A model generated the notes under the pieces. That model was not told the origin of the DNA, did not search any database, and worked only from the letters and a program-made list of their open reading frames with translations. DNA of 64,000 nucleotides. Source: Streptomyces venezuelae. Lineage in GTDB: Bacteria > Actinomycetota > Actinomycetes > Streptomycetales > Streptomycetaceae. Shown here in pieces: positions 53,198 through 62,240 of this stretch. The position numbers and the translations under genes were made by a program. The stretch's first letter is position 1. Each line of letters starts with the position of its first letter. The stretch is from positions 4,774,001 through 4,838,000 of the forward strand of contig NZ_CP029194.1 of assembly GCF_008642375.1 (NCBI RefSeq), in the 5' to 3' direction.

Positions 53198-53875
53198 ATG
53201 TCCATCCGCGTGATGCTCGTCGACGACCAGGTGCTGCTGCGTACCGGTTTCCGCATGGTGCTCGCCGCCCAGCCGGACATGGAGGTCGTGGCGGAGGCTG
53301 GCGACGGGGTCGAGGCCCTTGAGGTGCTCCGCTCCACGGCGGTCGACGTCGTCCTGATGGACGTGCGCATGCCGAAGCTGGACGGGGTGGAGACGACCCG
53401 GCGGATCTGCTCGCAGCCGGGCGCGCCGAAGGTGCTGATCCTGACCACCTTCGACCTCGACGAGTACGCGTTCTCGGGGCTGAAGGCGGGCGCGAGCGGC
53501 TTCATGCTGAAGGACGTGCCGCCGGCGGAGCTGCTCGGCGCGATCCGGTCGGTGCACAGCGGCGACGCGGTGGTGGCGCCCTCGACGACCCGTCGGCTGC
53601 TCGACCGCTTCTCGCCGATGCTGCCGTCGACGGGCAAGGAGACGCGGGCCGTCGACAGTGCGCTCGCGCGGCTCACGGACCGGGAGCGCGAGGTGATGAT
53701 GCTGGTCGCGCAGGGCCTGTCGAACGGTGAGATCGCGGCGCGGCTCGTCCTGTCGGAGGCGACGGTGAAGACCCACGTCGGCCGGATCCTCACCAAGCTG
53801 GGCCTGCGCGACCGGGTGCAGGTCGTGGTCCTCGCGTACGAGTCGGGCCTGGTCCGCGCGGGCGGCGGCGCGTGA
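53198..53875 (+). CDS. NarL/LuxR-type response regulator
   Basis: A 225-residue regulator. The receiver domain (1-120) has the acidic pair Asp9/Asp10, phospho-acceptor Asp55 in VVLMDVRMPKLDG and Lys in MLKDVPPAELLGAI. The LuxR helix-turn-helix (about 155-215) reads LTDREREVMMLVAQGLSNGE followed by SEATVKTHVGRILTKLGL. It pairs with the kinase immediately upstream. The target genes are unknown. It converges with the ArsR-type gene, four bases away. Confidence 0.95.
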   Translation: MSIRVMLVDDQVLLRTGFRMVLAAQPDMEVVAEAGDGVEALEVLRSTAVDVVLMDVRMPKLDGVETTRRICSQPGAPKVLILTTFDLDEYAFSGLKAGASGFMLKDVPPAELLGAIRSVHSGDAVVAPSTTRRLLDRFSPMLPSTGKETRAVDSALARLTDREREVMMLVAQGLSNGEIAARLVLSEATVKTHVGRILTKLGLRDRVQVVVLAYESGLVRAGGGA

Positions 53876-53879
53876 CCTT

Positions 53880-54968
53880 CTAGCGCAGCACGCTCTCCAG
53901 GAAGTCGCTGCCGAGCCGCGCGACGACGGACACGTCGAGCTGGTGGAGGACGTACCGGCCGCGGCGCTGGGTGGTGATCAGCCCGGCCTTCTTCATGACG
54001 GCGAGGTGCCGGGAGACCTCCGGGGCGGTGATGTTGTACGCGTCGGCCAGCTCGCTCGTCGTGTTCGAGCTGCGGGCCAGGCTGCGGCAGAGCCGCATGC
54101 GCATGGGGTGGGCGATGGCCTCCAGGCGCAGTTTGACCTCCTCGGTCGCGGCGGCGCCGCCGAGGTCGCGGGCGGGCACGGGGTACTGGACCACCGGATG
54201 CCAGCCGGGTGCGTACGGGGCGAAGAGGTGCGGCCAGCCGAAGGCGGTCGGCAGGAACGTCACGCCCGAGCCCTCGGCGCTCGTGTGCCCCTGGACCAGC
54301 TTGTCGACGACGATCCGGGAACCCCGCTCGTCCTCCTCCAGCGTCATCGCCGACGAGGCGGCGGAGACGGCGTCGGCGAGGCCCTTGCGGCGCATCAGCT
54401 CGGTCTTGTGGCGGGCGTCGGCGGCGAGCTGCACGCCGACCCGGCGCCAGGTGTCGGCGAAGAACGCCTCGTCACAGTCCTCCAGGAGCCGCCGGATCCA
54501 CGCGCGCGTGCCCGGCGGGTCGGCGAGCATCCGCTCCACGAAGGCCGCCTGCCGGGGCCCGCGCGCGGCGGCCAGGTCGAGGGCGCGGCGGCGCATCCGC
54601 TCGTCGACGAGCGGAGAGGGCGCGCCGTTCTTGTACTTGCTGTTGCAGGAGATCTCCAGTGCCGCGCCCACGAACGTCTCGTCGTCCAGGCGGTCGAGGT
54701 CGTCCAGCTCCTCCGTGAGGGTGTCCCGGGGCCGCGCCGGCAGCAGGATGTCCGCGCGGGTGGAGTTCCACATGAAGTCGGCCTCGTGGAGCCGGTCGGC
54801 CAGCTCGGGCTCGAGCGCGGCGGCGGTCGTGGTCGTCCAGGCATGGAGCCGCGGGTGGTGCGCGGGCTCGGAGAGGGCGTGCAGGGCGGCACCCAGCTCG
54901 GCCAGGGGCGAGGGGCAGAAGAGGATGAGCTCCTGCGGCAGTCCGGTGATGTCGATCGTCACGCTCAC
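53880..54968 (-). CDS. DUF5937 protein with C-terminal ArsR-type winged helix
   Basis: A 362-residue transcriptional regulator. A long N-terminal helical part (DUF5937-like) begins VTIDITGLPQELILFCPSPL. The ArsR-type helix-turn-helix is at the C-terminus (about 270-345: EAIAHPMRMRLCRSLARSSN, AYNITAPEVSRHLAVMKKAG, GRYVLHQLD). No metal-binding cysteine motif is seen. A GTG start (complement of 54966-54968) is chosen; the frame extends 44 codons into the divergent promoter. It may control the small divergent gene at 55069. Confidence 0.87.
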   Translation of the reverse strand: MSVTIDITGLPQELILFCPSPLAELGAALHALSEPAHHPRLHAWTTTTAAALEPELADRLHEADFMWNSTRADILLPARPRDTLTEELDDLDRLDDETFVGAALEISCNSKYKNGAPSPLVDERMRRRALDLAAARGPRQAAFVERMLADPPGTRAWIRRLLEDCDEAFFADTWRRVGVQLAADARHKTELMRRKGLADAVSAASSAMTLEEDERGSRIVVDKLVQGHTSAEGSGVTFLPTAFGWPHLFAPYAPGWHPVVQYPVPARDLGGAAATEEVKLRLEAIAHPMRMRLCRSLARSSNTTSELADAYNITAPEVSRHLAVMKKAGLITTQRRGRYVLHQLDVSVVARLGSDFLESVLR

Positions 54969-55068
54969 GCCCCCATGGTGCGGGGTGCGGCGGGGATGGT
55001 GTCGCGCCGTTTGACGAGGACCGTCAATCGGCGCGCCGGACCGCCGCGGCGCGGCGCACGGTGAGGGC

Positions 55069-55287
55069 ATGAACGCGCTGCACCAGTACCTCTTCGACAC
55101 CTACCGCGCCACCCGGCTCGGCGAACCGCTGCCACCGGCGCCCGGCACCCACGACGTCACCGTCCTCCGGGCGGTCCGCGACCGCCGCCGCTTCGAGCGG
55201 GTGGTCGCGGGCCGCCCGGCGCACCGGGCCCTTCGCACGGCCCTTCGCACGGCCCTGCGCCGCCGGCTGCGCCCCCGCTCCTGCTGA
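55069..55287 (+). CDS. Small conserved-looking protein, unknown
   Basis: A 72-residue Arg-rich protein (MNALHQYLFDTYRATRLGEP, then APGTHDVTVLRAVRDRRRFE). It has a GGTGAGG ribosome site and lies divergent from the ArsR-type regulator, 100 bases between starts. There is no signal peptide or membrane segment. The C-terminal 20 residues contain a short repeat (ALRTALRTALRRRLR) from an 11- to 12-base tandem repeat in the DNA. The function is unknown. Confidence 0.6.
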   Translation: MNALHQYLFDTYRATRLGEPLPPAPGTHDVTVLRAVRDRRRFERVVAGRPAHRALRTALRTALRRRLRPRSC

Positions 55288-55321
55288 CGGGGCTGACGGG
55301 GCGGGGGGATGTCCGGGGCGG

Positions 55322-56542
55322 TCAGGCCGCGATCCGGGACAGGAAGTCCCGTACCGCCGCCCGTACGTCCTCCGCCGTCCACTCGAGACCGGGCCGCGTC
55401 ACGGTCAGCTCCGTCACGGCGACCCCCGGCGGGCCGCCCGCGCCCGGGCCGAACCAGCGGCGGAAGAGGGCGGTTCCGGTGGCCTCGGTCTGGGCGGCGG
55501 CCGCGGCCGTCAGGACCTCGGGGTCGTAGGGGAGCCAGACCTGGAACTGGTGGGTGTGCGGGACCTCCGGGTGGACCCGGGACCAGCCCACGCCCGCCGC
55601 CGCGAACTCCTCCCGCACCGCCTCGGCCACCACGCGCGCGTGCCGCACGTACGAGGGCAGCAGGGGCAGCTCGGCGGCGAGGCCGCGGAGCGCGGAGAGG
55701 GCCGCCGGGTACTGCTGGGCGACCAGACCTCCGTACCGGTGCCGCCAGACCCGCGCCTCCTCCATGACGTCCTCGGGACCCGCGAGCGCGGCCCCGGACA
55801 GGCCGCCGAGGGACTTGTAGAACGAGACGTACACGCTGTCGGCGAGCCCCGCGATCTCGGGCAGCCCACGGCCGAAAACCGTCGTGCACTCCCACAGGCG
55901 CGCCCCGTCGAAGTGGACGACCGCGTCCCGCTCCCGGGCCGCCTCGACCACCTCCGTCAGCTCGTCCCAGGACGGCACGACGAAGCCGGCGTCGCGCAGC
56001 GGCAGCTCCAGCATCAGCGTCCCGAAGGGCTCCGGGTGGTCGCGCACCTCCTCGGCCGTCGGCAGCCGCGGCGCGTCGGTCAGGTGGACCGTGCGGAGCC
56101 CGGAGACGGCCCCGAGCGCCCCGCCCTCGTGGACCTCGGGGTGGGCGAGCGGGTGGAGGGCGACGACGGGGCTGCCGGTGCGCCCGGCCCAGCAGCGCAG
56201 GACGACCTGCTGGGCCATCGTGCCGGTCGGGAAGAAGACGGCGGCGGGCATGCCGAGCTCCTCGGCCACGCGCCGCTCGACCTCCTCCACGAGCCCGTTG
56301 CCGTACATGTCGACGGGGCTGTCCGCGTGGCCTTCGCGCTCCGCCCACTCGACGAGCTCGCGCAGCCGCTGCCCGACCGTCCCTTCGACGGAGGTGTGCC
56401 ACAGCCTCCGCTCGGCGCCGGCCCAGAGCTTCGCCCGGTACAGCCGGAGCGCTTCCTCGTCCGCCGAATCCACGGAAACCACGGAATCCACGGGGTCGAC
56501 GTCTGCATCCACGTCTGCATTCACATCTGCGTTCACGTCCAT
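55322..56542 (-). CDS. Low-specificity threonine aldolase-type beta-eliminating lyase
   Basis: A 406-residue PLP enzyme of the threonine aldolase fold, splitting threonine to glycine and acetaldehyde or acting on a related beta-hydroxy amino acid. It has VDMYGNGLVEEVERRVAEEL, FFPTGTMAQQVVLR, VVHFDGARLWECTTVFGRGL and PLP-binding Lys243 in SVYVSFYKSLGGLSG. The first 30 residues form an Asp/Val-rich repeat (DVNADVNADVDADVDPVDS) encoded by tandem 12-base units and are probably not part of the fold. A later start may be used. It is divergent from the DUF2520 gene. Confidence 0.88.
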   Translation of the reverse strand: MDVNADVNADVDADVDPVDSVVSVDSADEEALRLYRAKLWAGAERRLWHTSVEGTVGQRLRELVEWAEREGHADSPVDMYGNGLVEEVERRVAEELGMPAAVFFPTGTMAQQVVLRCWAGRTGSPVVALHPLAHPEVHEGGALGAVSGLRTVHLTDAPRLPTAEEVRDHPEPFGTLMLELPLRDAGFVVPSWDELTEVVEAARERDAVVHFDGARLWECTTVFGRGLPEIAGLADSVYVSFYKSLGGLSGAALAGPEDVMEEARVWRHRYGGLVAQQYPAALSALRGLAAELPLLPSYVRHARVVAEAVREEFAAAGVGWSRVHPEVPHTHQFQVWLPYDPEVLTAAAAAQTEATGTALFRRWFGPGAGGPPGVAVTELTVTRPGLEWTAEDVRAAVRDFLSRIAA

Positions 56543-56668
56543 GGGGTGATCATCACACCGCCGCCCACAGCCTGTGGACAGCCACGGGAGGAGCGCGAAA
56601 CGCTGGCGTAGCATGACCAGAAATCGTCCGGTACCCGCCGAGGACTGGAACGGAAGGCCGTCCCCATC

Positions 56669-57628
56669 GTGAACGCACCAGCAGCGCCAGAGCCGCGACC
56701 AGAGCCCCGCCCCGAGGACCGTCCCGCCCGGCTCACCGTCGGAGTGGTCGGCGCGGGCCGTGTGGGCCCCGCCCTCGCCGCCTCGCTCCAGCTCGCGGGC
56801 CACCGCCCCGTCGCCGTATCGGCGGTCTCCGACCGCTCCCGGCGCCGCGCCGCCGAGCTCCTGCCCGACGTCCCGGTCGTCGAGCCCGCCCGCGTCCTCG
56901 CGCTCGCCGATCTCGTCCTCCTGACGGTCCCCGACGACGCCCTGCCGGGTCTCGTCGAGGGCCTCGCCGACACCGGAGCCGTACGGCCGGGACAGCTGCT
57001 CGTCCACACCTCCGGGCGGTACGGCGTACGGGTCCTCGACCCCGCCCGCCGGGCCGGCGCGCTCCCGCTCGCCCTGCACCCCGCCATGACCTTCACCGGC
57101 ACCGCCGTCGACGTCCAGCGCCTGGCCGGCTGCTCCTTCGGGGTGACCGCGCCCGAGGAGCTGCGGCTCGCGGCCGAGGCCCTGGTCATCGAGATGGGCG
57201 GCGAGCCCGAGTGGATCGCCGAGGACGCCCGTCCGCTCTACCACGCGGCCCTGGCCCTGGGCGCGAACCACCTGGTCACCCTGGTGGCCCAGTCGATGGA
57301 GCTGCTCCGCAAGGCGGGTGTCGCCGCGCCCGACCGCATGCTCGGCCCCCTCCTCGGCGCCGCCCTGGACAATGCCCTGCGGTCCGGGGACGCGGCCCTC
57401 ACCGGACCCGTCGCGCGCGGTGACGCCGGTACGGTCGCGGCCCACGTCGCCGAGCTGCGCAAGCACGCGCCCGGCACCGTCGCCGGCTACCTGGCGATGG
57501 CCCGCACGACCGCCGACCGGGCGCTCGCGCACGGCCTGCTCAAGCCCGAGCTCGCCGAGGACCTGCTGGGCGTGCTCGCCGCCGACAGCACCACCGCCGC
57601 CGACGGGCCGCGAGGAGACGACCGATGA
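56669..57628 (+). CDS. Rossmann-fold/DUF2520 protein preceding panC
   Basis: A 319-residue dehydrogenase-like protein. The NAD(P)-binding motif is GVVGAGRVGPALAASL (25-40), and the C-terminal DUF2520 helical domain begins near GCSFGVTAPEELRLAAEALV. It resembles ketopantoate reductase in architecture and is fused by an ATGA overlap to panC; the M. tuberculosis homologue Rv3603c is placed the same way. A ketopantoate-reductase role is therefore attractive but unproven. GTG start; the first 20 residues are Pro/Glu-rich. Confidence 0.9.
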   Translation: MNAPAAPEPRPEPRPEDRPARLTVGVVGAGRVGPALAASLQLAGHRPVAVSAVSDRSRRRAAELLPDVPVVEPARVLALADLVLLTVPDDALPGLVEGLADTGAVRPGQLLVHTSGRYGVRVLDPARRAGALPLALHPAMTFTGTAVDVQRLAGCSFGVTAPEELRLAAEALVIEMGGEPEWIAEDARPLYHAALALGANHLVTLVAQSMELLRKAGVAAPDRMLGPLLGAALDNALRSGDAALTGPVARGDAGTVAAHVAELRKHAPGTVAGYLAMARTTADRALAHGLLKPELAEDLLGVLAADSTTAADGPRGDDR

Positions 57629-58695
57629 CCCTGTTCGCCCGGAAGAGCGCCGAGGGCGGCCGGTCCGCCCGCCACGAGCCCGCCGAGCTCGTCCCCACGG
57701 TCGACGACCTGGAGTACGCCCGCGCGCACCACGGCGCCCCCGGCCGCAACGCCGTCGTCATGACCATGGGCGCCCTCCACGAGGGCCACGCCACCCTGAT
57801 CCGCGCCGCCCGCGAGCGCGTCGGCGCCCAGGGCTTCGTCGTCGTCACCGTCTTCGTCAATCCGCTCCAGTTCGGCGCCGGCGAGGACCTCGACCGCTAC
57901 CCCCGCACCCTCGACGCCGACCTGGAGCTGGCCTTCGACGCCGGGGCGAGCGTCGTTTTCGCGCCTTCCGCCGACGAGGTCTACCCGGGCGGCGAGCCGC
58001 AGGTCCGGATCACCGCGGGCCCCATGGGCGAGCGCCTCGAAGGCGCCTCCCGGCCCGGCCACTTCGACGGCATGCTGACCGTCGTCGCCAAGCTCCTCCA
58101 CCTCACCTCGCCCGACCTGGCCTTCTTCGGCCAGAAGGACGCCCAGCAGCTGGCCCTGATCCGCCGCATGACCCGCGACCTGAACTTCCCGGTCGAGATC
58201 GTCGGCGTGGAGACCGTCCGCGAGACCGACGGCCTCGCCCTCTCCAGCCGCAACCGCTACCTGTCGGCCGAGGAGCGCCGTACGGCCCTCGCGCTGTCCG
58301 GTGCGCTGTTCGCCGCCCGTGACCGGCTCGCCGCCCAGGAGGCGCTGCGCGCGCGTGCCGCCTCCCTGCCGGGCGCCCAGGGCCGGGGCGAGACCCGCGC
58401 GGAGGCGCTCTCGCGGCTCGGCGAGGCCCGGGCCGCCGCCGACGCCCACGCGGTCGCGCAGGCGGCCGAGCGCGGCGGCGCCGAAGCCGTCCGGGCCGCG
58501 GCCCTGGCCGTCCTCGACGGCGCGGCGAAGGCCGAGCCGCCGCTCACCCTGGACTACCTGGCCCTGGTCGACCCGGCCGACTTCACCGAGGTCGCCGACG
58601 ACCATGACGGCGAGGCGGTCCTCGCGGTCGCCGCGCGGGTGGGGACCACGCGGCTCATCGACAACATCCCCCTGACCTTCGGAGCCACCAAGTGA
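57625..58695 (+). CDS. panC: Pantoate--beta-alanine ligase
   Basis: A 356-residue enzyme that makes pantothenate from pantoate, beta-alanine and ATP. The HIGH-type motif is MGALHEGHATLIRAAR, followed by VVTVFVNPLQFGAGEDLDRY, FFGQKDAQQLALIRRM and the KMSKS-like ALSSRNRYLSAEE. It is longer than the usual 280-330 residues because of an Ala/Arg-rich segment (about 235-295), which carries ARAASLPGAQGRGETRAEAL. It overlaps its neighbours on both sides. panD is not in the window. Confidence 0.95.
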   Translation: MTLFARKSAEGGRSARHEPAELVPTVDDLEYARAHHGAPGRNAVVMTMGALHEGHATLIRAARERVGAQGFVVVTVFVNPLQFGAGEDLDRYPRTLDADLELAFDAGASVVFAPSADEVYPGGEPQVRITAGPMGERLEGASRPGHFDGMLTVVAKLLHLTSPDLAFFGQKDAQQLALIRRMTRDLNFPVEIVGVETVRETDGLALSSRNRYLSAEERRTALALSGALFAARDRLAAQEALRARAASLPGAQGRGETRAEALSRLGEARAAADAHAVAQAAERGGAEAVRAAALAVLDGAAKAEPPLTLDYLALVDPADFTEVADDHDGEAVLAVAARVGTTRLIDNIPLTFGATK

Positions 58696-60389
58696 CCGGA
58701 ATACGGCTGCACGCGCCCGCGCCGGGCTGGGCCATCGACGCCGATGTCGTCGTGGTCGGCTCGGGCGTCGCGGGCCTCACCGCCGCCCTGCGCTGCACCG
58801 CCGCCGGGCTCCGTACCGTCGTCGTCACCAAGGCACGGCTCGACGACGGCTCCACCCGCTGGGCCCAGGGCGGCATCGCCGCCGCGCTCGGCGAGGGCGA
58901 CACCCCCGAGCAGCACCTCGACGACACCCTCGTCGCCGGCGCCGGGCTCTGCGACGAGGAGGCCGTACGCCTGCTCGTCACGGAGGGCCCCGAGGCCGTG
59001 CGCCGCCTCATCGCGACCGGCGCCGACTTCGACAAGACCGCCGACGGCGAGATCGCGCTGACCCGGGAGGGCGGCCACCACCGCCGCCGGATCGCGCACG
59101 CCGGCGGCGACGCGACCGGCGCCGAGATCTCCCGCGCCCTCGTCGAGGCGATACGGGACCGGGGCGTCCGCACCATCGAGCACGCCCTCGTCCTCGACCT
59201 CCTGACGGACGCCGAGGGCCGGACGGCGGGCGTGACCCTGCACGTCATGGGCGAGGGCCAGCACGACGGCGTCGGCGCCGTCCACGCCCCCGCCGTGGTC
59301 CTGGCCACCGGCGGCATGGGCCAGGTCTTCTCCGCCACCACCAACCCCGCGGTCTCCACCGGCGACGGCGTCGCGCTCGCGCTGCGCGCCGGGGCCGAGG
59401 TCTCCGACCTGGAGTTCGTCCAGTTCCACCCGACGGTGCTCTTCCTGGGCGCCGACTCCGAGGGCCAGCAGCCGCTGGTCTCCGAGGCGGTCCGCGGCGA
59501 GGGCGCCCACCTGGTCGACGCCGACGGGGTCCGCTTCATGCTCGGGCAGCACGAGCTGGCCGAGCTCGCGCCCCGCGACATCGTCGCCAAGGCGATCATG
59601 CGGCGGATGCAGGAGCAGGGCACCGAGCACATGTACCTCGACGCCCGCCACTTCGGCGCCGAGATGTGGGCGGAGCGCTTCCCCACGATCCTGGCCGCCT
59701 GCCGCCTCCACGGCATCGACCCGGTGACCGAGCCGATCCCGGTTGCCCCGGCGGCGCACTACGCCTCCGGCGGCATCCGCACGGACCTGCGCGGCCGGAC
59801 CACGGTCCCGGGCCTGTACGCGTGCGGCGAGGTCGCCTGCACGGGCGTCCACGGCGCCAACCGGCTCGCGTCGAACTCGCTCCTGGAGGGCCTGGTCTTC
59901 GCCGAGCGGATCGTCGAGGAGATCACGGCCGCCGCACCGCGCGTGCCCGGCGCCGCCGTGCCGCACCCGGCCCCGGTGACCCTGCCCCTGCCGGTCGCCG
60001 GAGCCCGTACCCGTATCCAGCGGGTCATGACGGCCGGCGCGGGCGTGCTCCGCTCCGCGAGCAGCCTGCGGGAGGCCGCCGTGGCCCTCGACGACCTGCA
60101 CAGCGACGCCCTGGCGGGCGGCAGCGACGACACCAAGTCGGCCGAACCCGGCGTGGAGTCCTGGGAGACCACCAACCTGCTGTGCGTCGCCCGCGTCCTG
60201 GTCGCCGCCGCCCGCCGCCGCGAGGAGACCCGCGGCTGCCACTGGCGCGAGGACCACCCCGACCGGGACGACACGGCCTGGCGGCGGCACCTCGTCGTCC
60301 GCCTCACCCCGGAGCGGACCCTCGACGTCCGCACCACCGACACCGCTGACTTCCCCCCGACCGCCGACGCCCCAGGGAGCCGTAAGTGA
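58692..60389 (+). CDS. nadB: L-aspartate oxidase
   Basis: A 565-residue flavoenzyme that oxidises aspartate to iminoaspartate for NAD synthesis. FAD motifs are VVVGSGVAGLTAALRC and RWAQGGIAAALGEGD. The succinate dehydrogenase-like active-site region EFVQFHPTVLF and the AAHYASGGIRTDLRG and GANRLASNSLLEGLVF segments are intact. GTG start overlapping panC. The quinolinate synthase nadA, its usual partner, is not in this window. Confidence 0.95.
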   Translation: MTGIRLHAPAPGWAIDADVVVVGSGVAGLTAALRCTAAGLRTVVVTKARLDDGSTRWAQGGIAAALGEGDTPEQHLDDTLVAGAGLCDEEAVRLLVTEGPEAVRRLIATGADFDKTADGEIALTREGGHHRRRIAHAGGDATGAEISRALVEAIRDRGVRTIEHALVLDLLTDAEGRTAGVTLHVMGEGQHDGVGAVHAPAVVLATGGMGQVFSATTNPAVSTGDGVALALRAGAEVSDLEFVQFHPTVLFLGADSEGQQPLVSEAVRGEGAHLVDADGVRFMLGQHELAELAPRDIVAKAIMRRMQEQGTEHMYLDARHFGAEMWAERFPTILAACRLHGIDPVTEPIPVAPAAHYASGGIRTDLRGRTTVPGLYACGEVACTGVHGANRLASNSLLEGLVFAERIVEEITAAAPRVPGAAVPHPAPVTLPLPVAGARTRIQRVMTAGAGVLRSASSLREAAVALDDLHSDALAGGSDDTKSAEPGVESWETTNLLCVARVLVAAARRREETRGCHWREDHPDRDDTAWRRHLVVRLTPERTLDVRTTDTADFPPTADAPGSRK

Positions 60390-61420
60390 CCACGCCGAGC
60401 ACGCCCGAGGAGAGCCGTCCCGAGCCCGTGGACGTCCCTCTGATCCAGATCAGCGCCGCCCCCACCGCGGACGCCGAGGCCGGCGGCTGTGGCGACGGCT
60501 GCGGCTGCGGCGGTGCGGAGGAGTTCGAGTGCGGGCTCGACCCCGCGCTCGCCGAACTGCTCGCGGCCGCCGGCCTCGACCCCGTACAGGTCGAGGACAT
60601 CGCCCACCTCGCGATCGCCGAGGACCTCGACGGCGGCGTGGACGTCACGACCGTGGCGACCGTCCCCGAGGACGCCGTCGCCACCGCCGACTTCACCGCC
60701 CGCGAAGCCGGTGTCGTCGCCGGTCTGCGGGTCGCCGAGGCCGTCCTGTCGATCGTGTGCGCGGACGAGTTCGAGGTCGAGCGGCACGTCGAGGACGGCG
60801 AGCGCGTCGAGGCCGGTCAGACGCTCCTCAGCGTCACCGCCCGCACCCGCGACCTGCTCACCGGCGAGCGCAGCGCGCTCAACATCCTCTGCCGCCTCTC
60901 CGGCATCGCCACGGCCACGCGCGCGTGGGCGGACGCCCTGGAGGGCACGAAGGCCAAGGTCCGCGACACCCGCAAGACGACCCCGGGCCTGCGCGCCCTG
61001 GAGAAGTACGCGGTGCGCTGCGGCGGCGGCGTCAACCACCGCATGTCGCTCTCCGACGCGGCCCTCGTGAAGGACAACCACGTGGTCGCGGCCGGTGGCG
61101 TGGCGCAGGCCTTCAAGGCCGTCCGGGAGCTGTTCCCCGAGGTGCCGATCGAGGTCGAGGTCGACACGATGCACCAGGTCCGCGAGGTCCTGGACGCGGG
61201 CGCCGACCTGATCCTGCTCGACAACTTCACCCCGCTGGAGACCGAGGAGGCCGTCGCGATCGTCGCGGGCCGCGCCGTCCTGGAGTCCTCGGGCCGGCTG
61301 ACGCTGGAGACCGCGGCGGCGTACGCGGCGACCGGCGTCGACTACCTGGCGGTCGGCGGCCTCACCCACTCCTCCCCGATCCTCGACATCGGCCTCGACC
61401 TGCGCGAGGCGGCCGTCTGA
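60386..61420 (+). CDS. nadC: Nicotinate-nucleotide pyrophosphorylase (carboxylating) with Cys-rich N-terminus
   Basis: A 344-residue quinolinate phosphoribosyltransferase. The catalytic part starts near residue 50 and has ALNILCRLSGIATATR, VRDTRKTTPGLRALEKYAVR and CGGGVNHRMSLSDAALVKDN, all diagnostic. It is longer than the usual 280-290 residues because of an N-terminal extension with GGCGDGCGCGGAEEFECG (Cys35, 39, 41, 49), which could bind a metal or an Fe-S cluster. GTG start overlapping nadB; the stop overlaps coaX (TGATG). Confidence 0.95.
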   Translation: MTTPSTPEESRPEPVDVPLIQISAAPTADAEAGGCGDGCGCGGAEEFECGLDPALAELLAAAGLDPVQVEDIAHLAIAEDLDGGVDVTTVATVPEDAVATADFTAREAGVVAGLRVAEAVLSIVCADEFEVERHVEDGERVEAGQTLLSVTARTRDLLTGERSALNILCRLSGIATATRAWADALEGTKAKVRDTRKTTPGLRALEKYAVRCGGGVNHRMSLSDAALVKDNHVVAAGGVAQAFKAVRELFPEVPIEVEVDTMHQVREVLDAGADLILLDNFTPLETEEAVAIVAGRAVLESSGRLTLETAAAYAATGVDYLAVGGLTHSSPILDIGLDLREAAV

Positions 61421-62226
61421 TGCTGCTCACCATCGACGTCGGCAACACCCAGACCGTCCTCGGCCTCTTCGACGGCGAGGAGGTCGTGGAGCACTGGCGC
61501 ATCTCCACGGACCCGCGCAGGACCGCCGACGAGTGGGCGGTCCTGCTCCAGGGCCTCATGGGCATGCACCCGCTGCTCGGCGTCGAGCTGAGCGACGGCA
61601 TCGAGGGGATCGCCATCTGCGCGACGGTCCCCTCGGTGCTGCACGAGCTGCGCGAGGTGACCCGCCGGTACTACGGGGACGTGCCGGCGGTCCTGGTGGA
61701 GCCGGGCGTCAAGACGGGCGTCCCGGTCATCACCGACAACCCCAAGGAGGTCGGCGCGGACCGCGTCATCAACGCGGCCGCGGCGGTCGAGCTGTACGGC
61801 GGTCCGGCGATCGTCGTCGACTTCGGTACGGCGACGACGTACGACGCGGTCACCGCGCGCGGCGAGTACGCGGGCGGGGCCATCGCGCCGGGCATCGAGA
61901 TCTCGGTCGAGGCGCTGGGCGTGAAGGGCGCCATGCTCCGCAAGATCGAGCTGGCCCGCCCGCGGAACGTGATCGGCAAGAACACGGTCGAGGCGATGCA
62001 GTCGGGCATCATCTACGGCTACGCGGGCCAGGTCGACGGCGTCGTCGCCCGCATGAAGCGCGAGCTCGTCGGCCCGAACGGCGACCCCTCCGACGTCACC
62101 GTCATCGCCACGGGCGGTCTCGCCCCGATGGTCCTCGGCGAGTCGACGGAGATCGACGAGCACGAGCCCTGGCTGACCCTGATCGGCCTGCGGCTGGTGT
62201 ACGAGCGGAACGTCTCGCGCATGTGA
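61420..62226 (+). CDS. coaX: Type III pantothenate kinase
   Basis: A 268-residue ASKHA-fold kinase that phosphorylates pantothenate, the first step from vitamin B5 to CoA. Motifs are LLTIDVGNTQTVLGLFDG, NPKEVGADRVINAAAA, VDFGTATTYDAV and GGAIAPGIEIS. It is coupled to nadC by one base. With panC upstream it places two CoA enzymes in one operon with two NAD enzymes. A perfect palindrome follows 14 bases after the stop. Confidence 0.96.
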   Translation: MLLTIDVGNTQTVLGLFDGEEVVEHWRISTDPRRTADEWAVLLQGLMGMHPLLGVELSDGIEGIAICATVPSVLHELREVTRRYYGDVPAVLVEPGVKTGVPVITDNPKEVGADRVINAAAAVELYGGPAIVVDFGTATTYDAVTARGEYAGGAIAPGIEISVEALGVKGAMLRKIELARPRNVIGKNTVEAMQSGIIYGYAGQVDGVVARMKRELVGPNGDPSDVTVIATGGLAPMVLGESTEIDEHEPWLTLIGLRLVYERNVSRM

Positions 62227-62240
62227 GGGCCCTTTCGGTG

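Noticed and set aside
54209..55014. Plus-strand Arg/Ser-rich frames opposite the ArsR-type regulator
   Set aside because: They are antisense shadows without ribosome sites or family motifs.
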